From Spirosoma panaciterrae DSM 21099 (GTDB lineage: Bacteria > Bacteroidota > Bacteroidia > Cytophagales > Spirosomataceae): 64,000 nucleotides of DNA. The notes beneath the pieces were generated by a model. That model saw only the letters and a list, made by a program, of their open reading frames with translations, ran no database searches and had not been told where the DNA came from. The stretch spans positions 310,001 through 374,000 of the forward strand of contig NZ_KB893195.1 in NCBI RefSeq assembly GCF_000374025.1. Reading direction: 5' to 3'. A program made the position numbers and the translations under genes. Positions within the stretch are counted from its first letter, which is position 1, and the number at the start of each line of letters is the position of its first letter. This document shows, piece by piece, positions 50,580 to 58,748 of the stretch.

Positions 50580-50630
50580 GCAGACAGGCTGTCTGCATTC
50601 TTTACTATTATCAGCGGACAACCTGTCTGC
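50580..50630. repeat. Double-hairpin element of the GCRGACA family, copy 2
   Basis: GCAGACA-GGC-TGTCTGC (50580-50596), 17-base spacer, GCGGACA-ACC-TGTCTGC (50614-50630). It has the same length (51 bases) and spacer (ATT.TTTA....ATCA) as copy 1 at 46354-46404; I count 37 of 51 identical bases. The left stem shows a G-C to A-T change on both sides, a covariation. It starts two bases after a stop codon and ends eight bases before the next ATG. Confidence 0.75.
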
Positions 50631-50638
50631 GTTAGACT

Positions 50639-51010
50639 ATGAAATCACTCATTCGAATTATTCTGGTCCTTCTTGTCATTGGTGGGGTCATTGCGATCGT
50701 CGTTTCGCAACGCAATCATACGTCTCTTTCGCCCAACACCATCGATCTGAGCGTAGACTGTTCCGATATTGATCATGTACTGGTCACTTCGTCGGTGAAT
50801 GTAGCCGTTCAAAATTTATCGTCTCGTTCACACAACGATATATCCGTTAAGATCAGAGCCTACGATGAAGCAGGCAACCTACTGAAAGAGAAGTATACCA
50901 CGTTTTCCCGAATGCTGCCGCCAAAGAGCATCTTCGATAAGCCCGTGACCTTACCCGCCAAGACCAAGCGTTGCGATTGCCAGATTGTCAGCTCTCACCC
51001 TTTCAATTAG
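50639..51010 (+). CDS. Membrane-anchored small protein, FxLYD-like
   Basis: This 123-residue protein has one N-terminal membrane anchor (SLIRIILVLLVIGGVIAIVV) and a small beta-sandwich (NVAVQNLSSRSHNDISVKIR, YDEAGNLLKEKYTTFSRMLP) resembling the FxLYD fold, ending in a CDC motif. The function is unknown. It follows the GT51 gene and may share its transcript across the repeat element. Confidence 0.7.
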   Translation: MKSLIRIILVLLVIGGVIAIVVSQRNHTSLSPNTIDLSVDCSDIDHVLVTSSVNVAVQNLSSRSHNDISVKIRAYDEAGNLLKEKYTTFSRMLPPKSIFDKPVTLPAKTKRCDCQIVSSHPFN

Positions 51011-51034
51011 ATTCGTGTAAAGGATCGCGACAGA

Positions 51035-51658
51035 TCAGCGTTTCAAAACGGCAAAAGCCATACCTCGTCCATATCCCTGAAATAGGGCCAGGGTAATCCA
51101 GCTTAGGGCTAGTTGCTCAATGAGCGTAAATTTATCGTTACCACCCAAATCGTAGCATTCAGCAAAACCAATTTCCCTGGCCAGTTGAGTAGCAACCGTT
51201 TTCCCCCACTGACTATCGCCTGCTACAAACATATCGGCCGCCTGTTCACCATACTGCGGGTTAAGTAAATTTTCAAAGCCAGTCGTATTGAAACATTTTA
51301 CCACATCGTGAGTAGCCGTATTCGCCAGAATTGCATCAGTGGTGTTGCTGAATCCGGCAGGTCCCATGCCCCGAACGGTGTTCATAGTATCGATGATGAC
51401 TTTGCCAGTGGTGTCGCCCAATTCCTGAACCGCTTCTATTGTTTTCATAGCCGGGGTAGCCAGCACAATAACTTCTGCCTGGGCAACCGCACGGGCTGGT
51501 GAGGTGAATCGATCTTCCCCGATTTTTGTAGCTAGTTTGATCGATTTTTCGGACAGTGGAAAACGGGCACCAACCAGAACGGTATGGCCGACCTCAATAA
51601 ACCGTTGGGCTAAGGCTCCACCAACGTTGCCTGAACCAATAATAGCAATGGTCATCAT
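51035..51658 (-). CDS. NADPH-dependent F420-reductase-like oxidoreductase
   Basis: This 207-residue Rossmann protein begins TIAIIGSGNVGGALAQRFIE, followed by HTVLVGARFPLSEKSI, VIVLATPAMKTIEAVQELGD and VVKCFNTTGFENLLNPQYG. It belongs to the NAD(P)-binding group related to F420H2:NADP oxidoreductase and ketopantoate reductase-like enzymes. Bacteroidota generally lack F420, so the substrate here is likely something else. An ATG three bases inside the frame is an equally possible start. Confidence 0.87.
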   Translation of the reverse strand: MMTIAIIGSGNVGGALAQRFIEVGHTVLVGARFPLSEKSIKLATKIGEDRFTSPARAVAQAEVIVLATPAMKTIEAVQELGDTTGKVIIDTMNTVRGMGPAGFSNTTDAILANTATHDVVKCFNTTGFENLLNPQYGEQAADMFVAGDSQWGKTVATQLAREIGFAECYDLGGNDKFTLIEQLALSWITLALFQGYGRGMAFAVLKR

Positions 51659-51719
51659 TAATAGTCTGATAAATGATTAATAGTTCCGTACCCCATATAC
51701 CCTTACACGCATTACGGAG

Positions 51720-52490
51720 CTATTCGCCCAGCGCTTCAATGATGGCGCGGGCCGTTTCGGCACCGCTAAAGTTCTGCTGACCTGTTATCAGGTTTCCGTC
51801 GCGAATGGCGAAGCCACGCCATAGGCCCGCCTGCACATAATTGGCCCCCAGCTTCTTCAGTTCGTCTTCAATACGCCAGGGCATAACATGCGCATCGCGG
51901 GGAAGCAGACCATAATTCCATACGGCATTGTCCGCAAAGTCTTCTTCGACATTGGCAAAGCCCGTTACGGTTTTTCCTTTGGCCAGATACTCGCCATTAC
52001 TCAGCCTGGCGTAGCGTAAAATAGCCGTACCATGACAGAGCGCCGAGGTTACTTTACCACTCTCGTAAAACTCGACAAACTTTTGTTGCAAATCAGTCGC
52101 GTTTTCGAAGGTAAACATCGGGGCCTGTCCGCCTGCTACCACCAATGCATCAAAATCAGCTACGTTGAGTTCGGCAATCGGTTTTGTTGTATCGACCAGG
52201 GTACGTAATTTTTCGGTATGAATGAAACCCTGCGAGATAAGATCAGAGGACGAATACCCACTCGCATCGTTGGGATCGCTCATGGCATCGGGCTCACATT
52301 TACCACCATCCGGACTGAAAATTTCTACTTCATATCCTTTCTCTGCAAATTCATAGTAGGGATGCGTGAGTTCGCTCCACCAGAAACCAACCGGCCAGCC
52401 GGTTGTGGTCGAAACGGCCGGGTTAGAAAGCACAATGGCGACACGCTTAGGGTGTCGGGTATTGACAAGATTCGGGTCTTTGAGGCTCAT
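51720..52490 (-). CDS. DJ-1/PfpI superfamily protein (Hsp31-like glyoxalase/chaperone class)
   Basis: This 256-residue protein has the class-I glutamine-amidotransferase-like fold: VAIVLSNPAVSTTTGWPVGF, FWWSELTHPYYEFAEKGYEV, DALVVAGGQAPMFTFENATD, and the nucleophile elbow VTSALCHGTAILRYA. The Cys-His pair and the Glu near the N-terminus match Hsp31/YhbO-like glyoxalases. It is divergent from the HxlR regulator gene, which probably controls it. Confidence 0.9.
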   Translation of the reverse strand: MSLKDPNLVNTRHPKRVAIVLSNPAVSTTTGWPVGFWWSELTHPYYEFAEKGYEVEIFSPDGGKCEPDAMSDPNDASGYSSSDLISQGFIHTEKLRTLVDTTKPIAELNVADFDALVVAGGQAPMFTFENATDLQQKFVEFYESGKVTSALCHGTAILRYARLSNGEYLAKGKTVTGFANVEEDFADNAVWNYGLLPRDAHVMPWRIEDELKKLGANYVQAGLWRGFAIRDGNLITGQQNFSGAETARAIIEALGE

Positions 52491-52587
52491 AAGCTTCAGT
52501 TGTTCAGTAAAAATTGTTGTCGATTGACCTGAACAAAAGTAGACGCCTTACATACCTTTGTAAATATATATACGCCGAAGTGTGATA

Positions 52588-52603
52588 CTCTCCTTTTAGA
52601 GAG
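52588..52603. repeat. Short inverted repeat in the DJ-1/HxlR divergent region
   Basis: CTCTC (52588-52592) and GAGAG (52599-52603) flank a six-base centre just upstream of the HxlR gene, in a position suitable for an operator. It is short, so this is tentative. Confidence 0.35.
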
Positions 52604-52629
52604 CATCTGATTATTAACCACTTATACCT

Positions 52630-52986
52630 ATGCCTGACTTTCTACATAAGGGTAAGCTCTACTATAACCCTGTGGAGTTTGCCATGGCTCATATTGGCGG
52701 TACCTGGAAAATGCCTATTCTCTGGCGACTCAACAAGCAGGTTATGCGCTATAGTGAACTCAAAAAATACCTGCCCCATATCAGCCATAAGATGCTGACA
52801 ACCCAGTTACGCGAACTGGAAGAACACGGGTTTGTGACGCGTACCGTGTACCCGGTAGTGCCTCCTCGCGTTGAGTATACGATTACGGAGAAAGGCCGAC
52901 GGGTGATTCCTGTTATCGAAACCATCCGGCAGTTTGGGCGGGAATTGATGGATGAATATGGAATTGAAGAGCGTAAACCTCAATAA
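52630..52986 (+). CDS. HxlR-family winged-helix regulator
   Basis: This 118-residue MarR-like winged helix contains AHIGGTWKMPILWRLNKQVM and RYSELKKYLPHISHKMLTTQ, then LRELEEHGFVTRTVYPVVPP and RVEYTITEKGRRVIPVI, which is the complete HxlR signature. Many HxlR proteins sense electrophiles or quinones via Cys; none is visible here. It is divergent from the DJ-1 gene, which is its likely target. Confidence 0.93.
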   Translation: MPDFLHKGKLYYNPVEFAMAHIGGTWKMPILWRLNKQVMRYSELKKYLPHISHKMLTTQLRELEEHGFVTRTVYPVVPPRVEYTITEKGRRVIPVIETIRQFGRELMDEYGIEERKPQ

Positions 52987-53040
52987 CGGAACATCTCGAC
53001 AATAAATCGTTAGCTCGCCTTTCCCCAGCACATGTCCGTA

Positions 53041-53673
53041 TTATTTTCCGGTTATGGTAACAGCCCGATGCAGATAGTCATCCCGATCCAACTGATCCAG
53101 CAGGAAAGTAGCGACATCGGCCCGGCTAATACTGGGCAGAGAGAACGTTGAAAAAGGCAGGTGTTCGCCCAGACGATACTGTCCGGTCAAAGGGCCGTCT
53201 GTCAGGCGGGTTGGCCGGGCAATCAGCCAGTCGAGGCTACTTTCCCGGATGGCCTTTTCCTGCTTTTCTTTTTCATCGATGGCCCCTTTCAGAAGTGTTT
53301 TGATGATCAATTTACTGGGTAAAGGAGCCTCTTCATAGCTTGTACCCACTCCTAAGGAAGAAACCACCAATAGCCGCTGAACCCCACAGCGTTTCATGAC
53401 TTCCATCAGATTGACGGTGCCTTGTGCTACGGTCTCGTCCTTCTGACCGGGCCGGCTACCCAAGGCACAGATAACCGCATCCTGGCGCCGAACGGCTGGT
53501 AATAAGGTTTCCGGGTTCAATACATCACCTGTGAAAACAGTTAGATTGGGGTGTTGATACTCTAATTTGGATGGGTCGCGGACAAAAGCTGTTACATAAT
53601 GTCCACGCTGAAGGGCCTGCTCCACTGCCTGTTTTCCAGTTCCTCCTGTGGCCCCTACGACTAATACTTGCAT
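53041..53673 (-). CDS. NAD(P)H-binding atypical short-chain dehydrogenase
   Basis: This 210-residue protein begins MQVLVVGATGGTGKQAVEQA (Gly-rich NADP motif GATGGTG), with VFTGDVLNPETLLPAVRRQD and DAVICALGSRPGQ, and later SLDWLIARPTRLTDGPLTGQ. It resembles biliverdin-reductase-B/NmrA-like atypical SDRs. I use the ATG at 53673; a frame reaching 53706 gives an implausible extension. Confidence 0.88.
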   Translation of the reverse strand: MQVLVVGATGGTGKQAVEQALQRGHYVTAFVRDPSKLEYQHPNLTVFTGDVLNPETLLPAVRRQDAVICALGSRPGQKDETVAQGTVNLMEVMKRCGVQRLLVVSSLGVGTSYEEAPLPSKLIIKTLLKGAIDEKEKQEKAIRESSLDWLIARPTRLTDGPLTGQYRLGEHLPFSTFSLPSISRADVATFLLDQLDRDDYLHRAVTITGK

Positions 53674-53743
53674 AAAAAATGACTGATCCTGGTATGTATA
53701 ACGCAAAATCAGCCATTCAGTTTATATAGTAATTCGTATACTT

Positions 53744-54421
53744 TTACGACTCCAGCAGATCGGGGCGACGAGTGCGGGTGCGTTCCATTGCCTGTTCGTA
53801 ACGCCATTCATCAATCCTGGCTTCGTGGCCTGATAGCAAAATATCGGGGACTCGGTGCCCTTCAAACTCGGCCGGACGAGTATAGACTGGCGGTGCCAGC
53901 AGATTATCCTGAAACGAGTCGGTCAGGGCTGATGTTTCATCGTTCAACACACCGGGTAACAGGCGGATGATTGCATCCGACAACACACAGGCAGCCAGCT
54001 CGCCACCCGACAGTACATAATCGCCGATGCTGATTTCACGGGTCACGAACAGCTCTCTGGCCCGCTCATCAATACCTTTATAATGGCCGCAGAGTATAAT
54101 CAGATTCTGCTTCAGCGAAAGCGTGTTGGTCGTCTTCTGGTTGAGCCGCTCACCGTCGGGGGTCATATAAATCACCTCGTCATAGATTCGTTCGGCCTGT
54201 AAAGCCCGTATGCAGCGTGCAATTGGCTCAATCTGTATCACCATACCCGCTCCTCCCCCAAACGCATAATCATCTACCCGACGGTGCTTGTCGAGCGTAT
54301 AATCGCGCAGGTCATGCACCACCACTTCTACATAACCGCCTGCCTGCGCCCGTTGCAAAATCGAGTGAGCGAAGAAACTTTCCAGCAATTTGGGCAAGCA
54401 GGTAATAATATCAATCCTCAT
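53744..54421 (-). CDS. trmD: tRNA (guanine-N1)-methyltransferase
   Basis: TrmD methylates G37 next to the anticodon using S-adenosylmethionine and prevents frameshifting. The 225-residue SPOUT protein carries DIITCLPKLLESFFAHSILQ, DYAFGGGAGMVIQIEPI, LILCGHYKGIDERARELF and EISIGDYVLSGGELAACVL, the trefoil-knot motifs. Its start overlaps rimM by 11 bases, the usual gene order rpsP-rimM-trmD. Confidence 0.96.
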   Translation of the reverse strand: MRIDIITCLPKLLESFFAHSILQRAQAGGYVEVVVHDLRDYTLDKHRRVDDYAFGGGAGMVIQIEPIARCIRALQAERIYDEVIYMTPDGERLNQKTTNTLSLKQNLIILCGHYKGIDERARELFVTREISIGDYVLSGGELAACVLSDAIIRLLPGVLNDETSALTDSFQDNLLAPPVYTRPAEFEGHRVPDILLSGHEARIDEWRYEQAMERTRTRRPDLLES

Positions 54422-54998
54422 CCGTGTCGTCCTCGTCGCCGTTCGTTTCGGGTGTATCTTTCCCAGTCTCGTTCATATAGATGTCCAGCAAACCCTCGGG
54501 CAATACCACATTGAGCTTTTTGCTGGCGCGGTCTACCGTCCGAACGATGTCGCTATTGATTGGGATCAACACCTCTTTTCCCTGATAATCCATCGTAATC
54601 AGGTCCTGAGCGTTCATGGCATACACGCCCTGAACAATACCCAGTTCACCGGCACTGGCATCTACCACCTGATACCCTACGATTTCGTGAAAATAAAATC
54701 GGGTTTCGTCGGTTATCGGCTCCAGTTCACTCAAAGGCAGGTAAGCCCCACAGTTTATTAAGCGCTCGGCCTGTTCAATGGTATCTACATCTTCGAAAGC
54801 AACTATAGCGCGGCTACCCTTTACGATAGCAATCGATTCGATAAAATACGGAATCAGTTCCCCTTTCACTTCCAGCAATACCGATTCCAGATCGGCATAC
54901 TCATCAGGCTGATCAACATCCAGAAAAAGGACCAATTCCCCATTAACGCCATGCGTTTTGGTGATATGGCCAACCTGGTAACAATCGTCTTTGGTCAT
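54411..54998 (-). CDS. rimM: 16S rRNA processing protein RimM
   Basis: This 195-residue 30S-assembly factor binds S19. The N-terminal RimM barrel begins VGHITKTHGVNGELVLFLDV, and the PRC-barrel follows (FHEIVGYQVVDASAGELGIV, MDYQGKEVLIPINSDIVRTV). The C-terminal end is an acidic tail (NGDEDDTDED). Length is slightly above E. coli RimM. Confidence 0.94.
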   Translation of the reverse strand: MTKDDCYQVGHITKTHGVNGELVLFLDVDQPDEYADLESVLLEVKGELIPYFIESIAIVKGSRAIVAFEDVDTIEQAERLINCGAYLPLSELEPITDETRFYFHEIVGYQVVDASAGELGIVQGVYAMNAQDLITMDYQGKEVLIPINSDIVRTVDRASKKLNVVLPEGLLDIYMNETGKDTPETNGDEDDTDED

Positions 54999-55063
54999 AG
55001 GTAATGGCAGCCAGGAGCCGCTTTTAAAGCCAAAAGTACGGCTTTACAGCCGCGTTACTCATA

Positions 55064-55096
55064 AAAAGAGCCTGTTCATTGCTGAGCAGGCTCTTT
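55064..55096 (-). terminator. Intrinsic terminator between rpsP and rimM
   Basis: Read on the minus strand, GAGCCTG pairs with CAGGCTC around a short loop, ending in a run of five T. It lies between rpsP and rimM, so part of the transcripts probably ends after S16. Confidence 0.75.
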
Positions 55097-55118
55097 CCTA
55101 ACAGGATTTCTGGAAAAA

Positions 55119-55667
55119 CTATTCCGCAGCGGGAGTTTCCTCTGCGGCTGGCGCATCGGCAACTGGTGCTTCTTCAGTTGTTTCAGCAGCTTCTGCTACA
55201 GGCTCTTCTACTTTGTTTTTCTTGGCAATTGCTTCAGCACGCGCTTCGTTTACCTTTTTCTCAGCTTCCAGACGAGCAGCACGAGCCTGTTCTTTAGTCT
55301 GAGCTTTGGTATCAGCAGCACCCGCTTTGCGGCTATCTTTATCACCTTGCCAGGTTGAGAATTTCTCATCAGCCTGCTCCTGTGAAATAGCGCCTTTGTT
55401 TACACCTACCTGCAGGTGTTTACGATACATAATGCCTTCGTGCGACAATACCGAACGGGCGGTATCGGTTGGTTGTGCACCGACCAGGAGCCAGTGAAGC
55501 GCCCGCTCTGATTTCAATACAACCGTCGACGGATCGGTGTTGGGATTGTATGTACCGATTTTTTCAATGAACCGACCATCGCGTGGGGAAGTTGACTCAG
55601 CCACTACGATGTCGTACATCGCTCTTTTCTTGCGTCCACGACGCGCTAAACGAATTTTAACAGCCAT
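55119..55667 (-). CDS. rpsP: 30S ribosomal protein S16 with long Ala/Glu/Lys tail
   Basis: Residues 1-85 are classical S16 (AVKIRLARRGRKKRAMYDIV, GRFIEKIGTYNPNTDP, WLLVGAQPTDTARSVL). About 100 extra residues follow that are helical and A/K/E-rich, ending in TPAAE-type repeats. S16 is usually 80-90 residues, but long tails are common in Bacteroidota. First gene of the rpsP-rimM-trmD operon. Confidence 0.95.
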   Translation of the reverse strand: MAVKIRLARRGRKKRAMYDIVVAESTSPRDGRFIEKIGTYNPNTDPSTVVLKSERALHWLLVGAQPTDTARSVLSHEGIMYRKHLQVGVNKGAISQEQADEKFSTWQGDKDSRKAGAADTKAQTKEQARAARLEAEKKVNEARAEAIAKKNKVEEPVAEAAETTEEAPVADAPAAEETPAAE

Positions 55668-55719
55668 TTGTGCTTGTTTGGTTTTGATGGAGGACGCACC
55701 TCCCTGTAAAACGTGGCCG

Positions 55720-55727
55720 CAAAGGTA
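55720..55727 (-). promoter_or_regulatory. -7 box of the rpsP operon
   Basis: TACCTTTG on the minus strand matches TAnnTTTG and leaves a leader of about 47 bases before the rpsP ATG. Confidence 0.55.
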
Positions 55728-55915
55728 CGAAAAAATCTAGTAATCACTTCGTTCTGTAGTTGAATTCGCACAAATTATCCGTCAATGTTTTTGAGGTTAT
55801 TATGAAGTCTCTTCTCGCCAGGCTGACTACTTTTGCACGCCATACATTTATAGGTCACAACGAACTGGTACGAATCCGACAGTCCACGCTTATACTTTTT
55901 CAAACTCAATAGCTT

Positions 55916-56431
55916 ATGATTATCAAACTTGCCGAAGGCGATTTAAAAACAAAGTTTGGCGAATTCCACGAAATTCTCTTTTACAACGGGCAGACTGAGT
56001 CGATTGCGCTTATTATGGGCGATGTGATGGGCGCTGAGAACGTATTATGCCGGGTGCATTCCTCCTGTCTTTTTGGCCATGCCTTCAACAGCATCGAATG
56101 CGATTGCCGGGAACAGATGGCGATTTCTCAGCAACTGATCCAGCAGGCAGGCTGCGGCATCGTTATCTGGCTGGCTCAGGAAGGAAAGGGCAATGGGCAT
56201 TTTGCCCTATTGAAAAGTGTAGAACACAAACGGCTGGGACTCCCTCAGGCCGATGCGTACGAAGCAGTTGGTTTCAAAAAAGATGCCCGCGATTATACGC
56301 CAGCCGCCGAAATCCTGAAAGAGCTTAAGGTGCGATCAATTTGTATGCTGACCGATAATCCGAAGAAAGTGGATACACTCACGCAGCACGGTATTCAGGT
56401 AAGTGGCACAAAAGCAGTAGCCCTGCACTAG
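55916..56431 (+). CDS. Divergent GTP cyclohydrolase II-like protein
   Basis: This 171-residue protein has the RibA core. The zinc ligands Cys51, Cys62 and Cys64 are conserved (VHSSCLFGHAFNSIECDCRE). The catalytic loop is altered: IVIWLAQEGKGNGHFALLK has Trp85 where E. coli RibA has Tyr105, Lys91 where RibA has Arg128, and GNGH for NIGL. The later LTDNPKKVDTLTQHGI is normal. There is no fused DHBP synthase domain and the C-terminus is short. It may be a RibA with altered product, or a paralogue of other function. Confidence 0.82.
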   Translation: MIIKLAEGDLKTKFGEFHEILFYNGQTESIALIMGDVMGAENVLCRVHSSCLFGHAFNSIECDCREQMAISQQLIQQAGCGIVIWLAQEGKGNGHFALLKSVEHKRLGLPQADAYEAVGFKKDARDYTPAAEILKELKVRSICMLTDNPKKVDTLTQHGIQVSGTKAVALH

Positions 56432-56462
56432 CCTTTCCATTCTCATCTATAAAACCCCATTC

Positions 56463-56937
56463 AACCCAGGCCTATAAGCCGGGTTCTGTCCTTCCTGATT
56501 GGAATGGCTTATCATTTATCTGGGATGCCAGTCACCCGACACCTCGTTCGACCTACCCGCATCGGTTTGGCCTTTCGGCCGCAGGCGACGAGCAGCCGCA
56601 CATCCGATGCTTATTTGGTCTTTCAGCCCCTAAGGGTTACCGTGCCCCGTTGGTCACCCACCGGGCGGTAGGCTCTTACCCCACCGGTTCGCCCTTACCC
56701 AGGTTAATGATTGAATGATTGAATTTTGAATGATTGAATGAAAATAGTTGGCGCAAGCCTATTCAATCATTCAAAATTCAATCATTCAATCATTAACCTG
56801 GGCGGTATGTTTTCTGTTGCCCTGTCTGTCGAATGGCCGTTCCCAGCCATCCGCCTTCCCGTTAGGAAGTAGGGTGCTCTATGCTGCCCGGACTTTCCTC
56901 ATCTGCTCGCGCAGACGCGATAAGCCAGCCTGGGTTG
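56463..56937 (-). ncRNA. rnpB: RNase P RNA (type A) with a long hairpin extension in P12
   Basis: Read on the minus strand, P1 is AACCCAGGC (56928-56936) with GCCTGGGTT (56464-56472). GAGGAAAGTCCGGGC (near 56890-56904) and ACAGAACCCGGCTTAT (near 56475-56490) are the universally conserved segments. GGTAAGGGCGAA and GGTAAGAGC are also present. The gene is about 475 nt, longer than the usual 350-400. The excess is the hairpin between ACCGCC and GGTAAGGG, the position of P12 in E. coli. It should process tRNA 5' ends. Confidence 0.95.
56698..56802. repeat. Perfect 42-bp inverted repeat inside rnpB (P12)
   Basis: 56698-56739 is the exact reverse complement of 56761-56802 over 42 bases, with a 21-base loop. 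The arms are built from GATTGAAT/ATTCAATC words, the same as in the intergenic hairpin at 1577-1690, so a repeat element seems to have grown from or inserted into P12. Confidence 0.9.
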
Positions 56938-56947
56938 TTTGGGGCTA

Positions 56948-56955
56948 CAAAGGTA
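56948..56955 (-). promoter_or_regulatory. -7 box of rnpB
   Basis: TACCTTTG on the minus strand, 11 bases before the predicted 5' end of the RNA, agrees with the TAnnTTTG consensus. Confidence 0.6.
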
Positions 56956-57012
56956 TGCTTTTTACCTGTTGTTTTCATTTTTGTTCCTTTTCTATCAGTA
57001 CTATCGAGCAAC

Positions 57013-57054
57013 AAAAACTCCCGGTTTCTGCAGTGAACTGCATATAACCGGGAG
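57013..57054 (-). terminator. Intrinsic terminator after susD
   Basis: On the minus strand, CTCCCGGTT (57046-57054) pairs with AACCGGGAG (57018-57026), with a nested TGCAG/CTGCA hairpin inside and five T at the end. It ends the susCD transcript. Confidence 0.85.
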
Positions 57055-57077
57055 CTTGCTTATCCATTCAGGTTGTA

Positions 57078-58724
57078 TTACTTCGGATTCTTTGTGGGTG
57101 CGCTGCCACTCACGGGTGGGTTGTAGGCGATTTCGTTATCCGGTACGTCCCAATAATCGAGGTAGCCGTAGGTGATGGTAGCCTTTGTACTCACAACGCC
57201 AGTCCGGCTAAGAGCAACGGCATTTTTGCGACCCGATTCCAGTAAACCCCAGCGCCGTGCATCGTAGAACGACAGGGCACGGAAGAGAAGGCCTACCCGA
57301 CGCTCACGACGGAGTTCTTCTTTCGCAGCATCCAGTGTCAGGCCTGTACCGGCTACAGCCGCTAAACCTGCTCCCTGGTACTTCCGCACTTCGTCGATCA
57401 ACGCCAAACCATCTTCGATTTTACCCGTATACATCAACGCTTCCGCTTTCATCAACTGATTCTCTTCATACGAGCTGGCCATGTATAACTCATAACCACC
57501 TGCATTGGTATTTGAATAGGTAATGACCGATGCACTCCCTTCTGAACCAGACGCCCCCCGGTTGACCAGGTTCCAGCGAGTGAAGAAAGCATTTCCCCGC
57601 GAAGTTTCTCCGATATATGCCGAACTGCGTTGTTGAAAGTTGTTCGACAAGCGAAGGTCGCCCGTTTTGAAATCCTGAATCAGGCGTTCCGAAATTTTGT
57701 ATGTATTGTTCGCACCCGTCGTTTTGCCAGAAACCGTCCCGGTAGTTGGCGACAGGAAATCACCCGTTGCGTTCGAACGACCCGTGAAAACCAGATCAGC
57801 AGCCTGAATACCGCTGTTGGTCAGCGTCAGAATATCGGCCCACTGGGCTGCGGTCATATCCGCCACCCGTGTGTTTACCAGAATATTCCGCGCTTTCATG
57901 GTGTTGATGTTCCGTACCCACATGGCCGGGCTTAACACTCCCCCTTTACCTACGCGGTTGAAGTTTGGAATCAGACCCTGCATCGTAGCCGTGTAATCGG
58001 CACTGGCCGTCAAACCGCCCAGAATTTTAGCAGCCGCATCGAAGTTTTTGTTGGCCTCAGCAATGATTGCTTCTTTGGTTACGTAGTTGCCGTTCGTGCC
58101 GTTCAATACCTCGCCATTGGCCTTATCGTTGATAATACCTGCATAATAAATGGAACCGATGTGCGAATAAGCATAGCCTTTCCACCAGTACGCCCAGGCT
58201 TTCAGCACCCCTTTTTTGGTGTCGGCTTCACCCGTAAAAGTAACCCCGTCAATATTGGCCAGCAAGGTGTTGGCGGCATTGTTCAGGTTATACATATACG
58301 CCCACTCGTAATAGGTCGAGTTCTGGAAACCTGTCGAGTTCACGTTGGCCGTAATGCGAATGAAATCAATCTGCTTGCTTGGTGAGTTCGGATTGACCAG
58401 TACGGTACCATCGTCGAGCGTTACCTGGTTCGGGCAGCCAATCTGATTAATAAATACGTTGGCAATGTCCGTTCCAATCACGTCGCCCATCAGTTCGTGA
58501 TTACCGATAGCACCCGACCAGAAGTAACCGGGCACCCCATCGTAATACTTTACATCTTTAAAACCCGTGATGTAAAAGCCTTCACCGAACGAGACCAGAC
58601 CCGACTCGGTTTTCAGAGCTGGCGACGAAGGTTGGTTGGGGTTTTCGACCTGGAGCTGCTCTTTACAAGACGCCATGAACCCCGAAAAAACCAGCGTCAG
58701 TGCATATATTTTTAACTTATTCAT
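57078..58724 (-). CDS. SusD/RagB-type nutrient-binding outer-membrane lipoprotein
   Basis: This 548-residue protein has a lipobox FSGFMASC and the SusD helical TPR-like fold (YYEWAYMYNLNNAANTLLAN, AWAYWWKGYAYSHIGSIYYA). The C-terminal SusD/RagB part has AKEELRRERRVGLLFRALSF and DARRWGLLESGRKNAVALSR. It captures a ligand for the SusC porin encoded just upstream. The substrate is unknown, and no adjacent glycosidase helps. Confidence 0.94.
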   Translation of the reverse strand: MNKLKIYALTLVFSGFMASCKEQLQVENPNQPSSPALKTESGLVSFGEGFYITGFKDVKYYDGVPGYFWSGAIGNHELMGDVIGTDIANVFINQIGCPNQVTLDDGTVLVNPNSPSKQIDFIRITANVNSTGFQNSTYYEWAYMYNLNNAANTLLANIDGVTFTGEADTKKGVLKAWAYWWKGYAYSHIGSIYYAGIINDKANGEVLNGTNGNYVTKEAIIAEANKNFDAAAKILGGLTASADYTATMQGLIPNFNRVGKGGVLSPAMWVRNINTMKARNILVNTRVADMTAAQWADILTLTNSGIQAADLVFTGRSNATGDFLSPTTGTVSGKTTGANNTYKISERLIQDFKTGDLRLSNNFQQRSSAYIGETSRGNAFFTRWNLVNRGASGSEGSASVITYSNTNAGGYELYMASSYEENQLMKAEALMYTGKIEDGLALIDEVRKYQGAGLAAVAGTGLTLDAAKEELRRERRVGLLFRALSFYDARRWGLLESGRKNAVALSRTGVVSTKATITYGYLDYWDVPDNEIAYNPPVSGSAPTKNPK

Positions 58725-58748
58725 AGTTCAAGTTTTTGAGTGGGTTAC

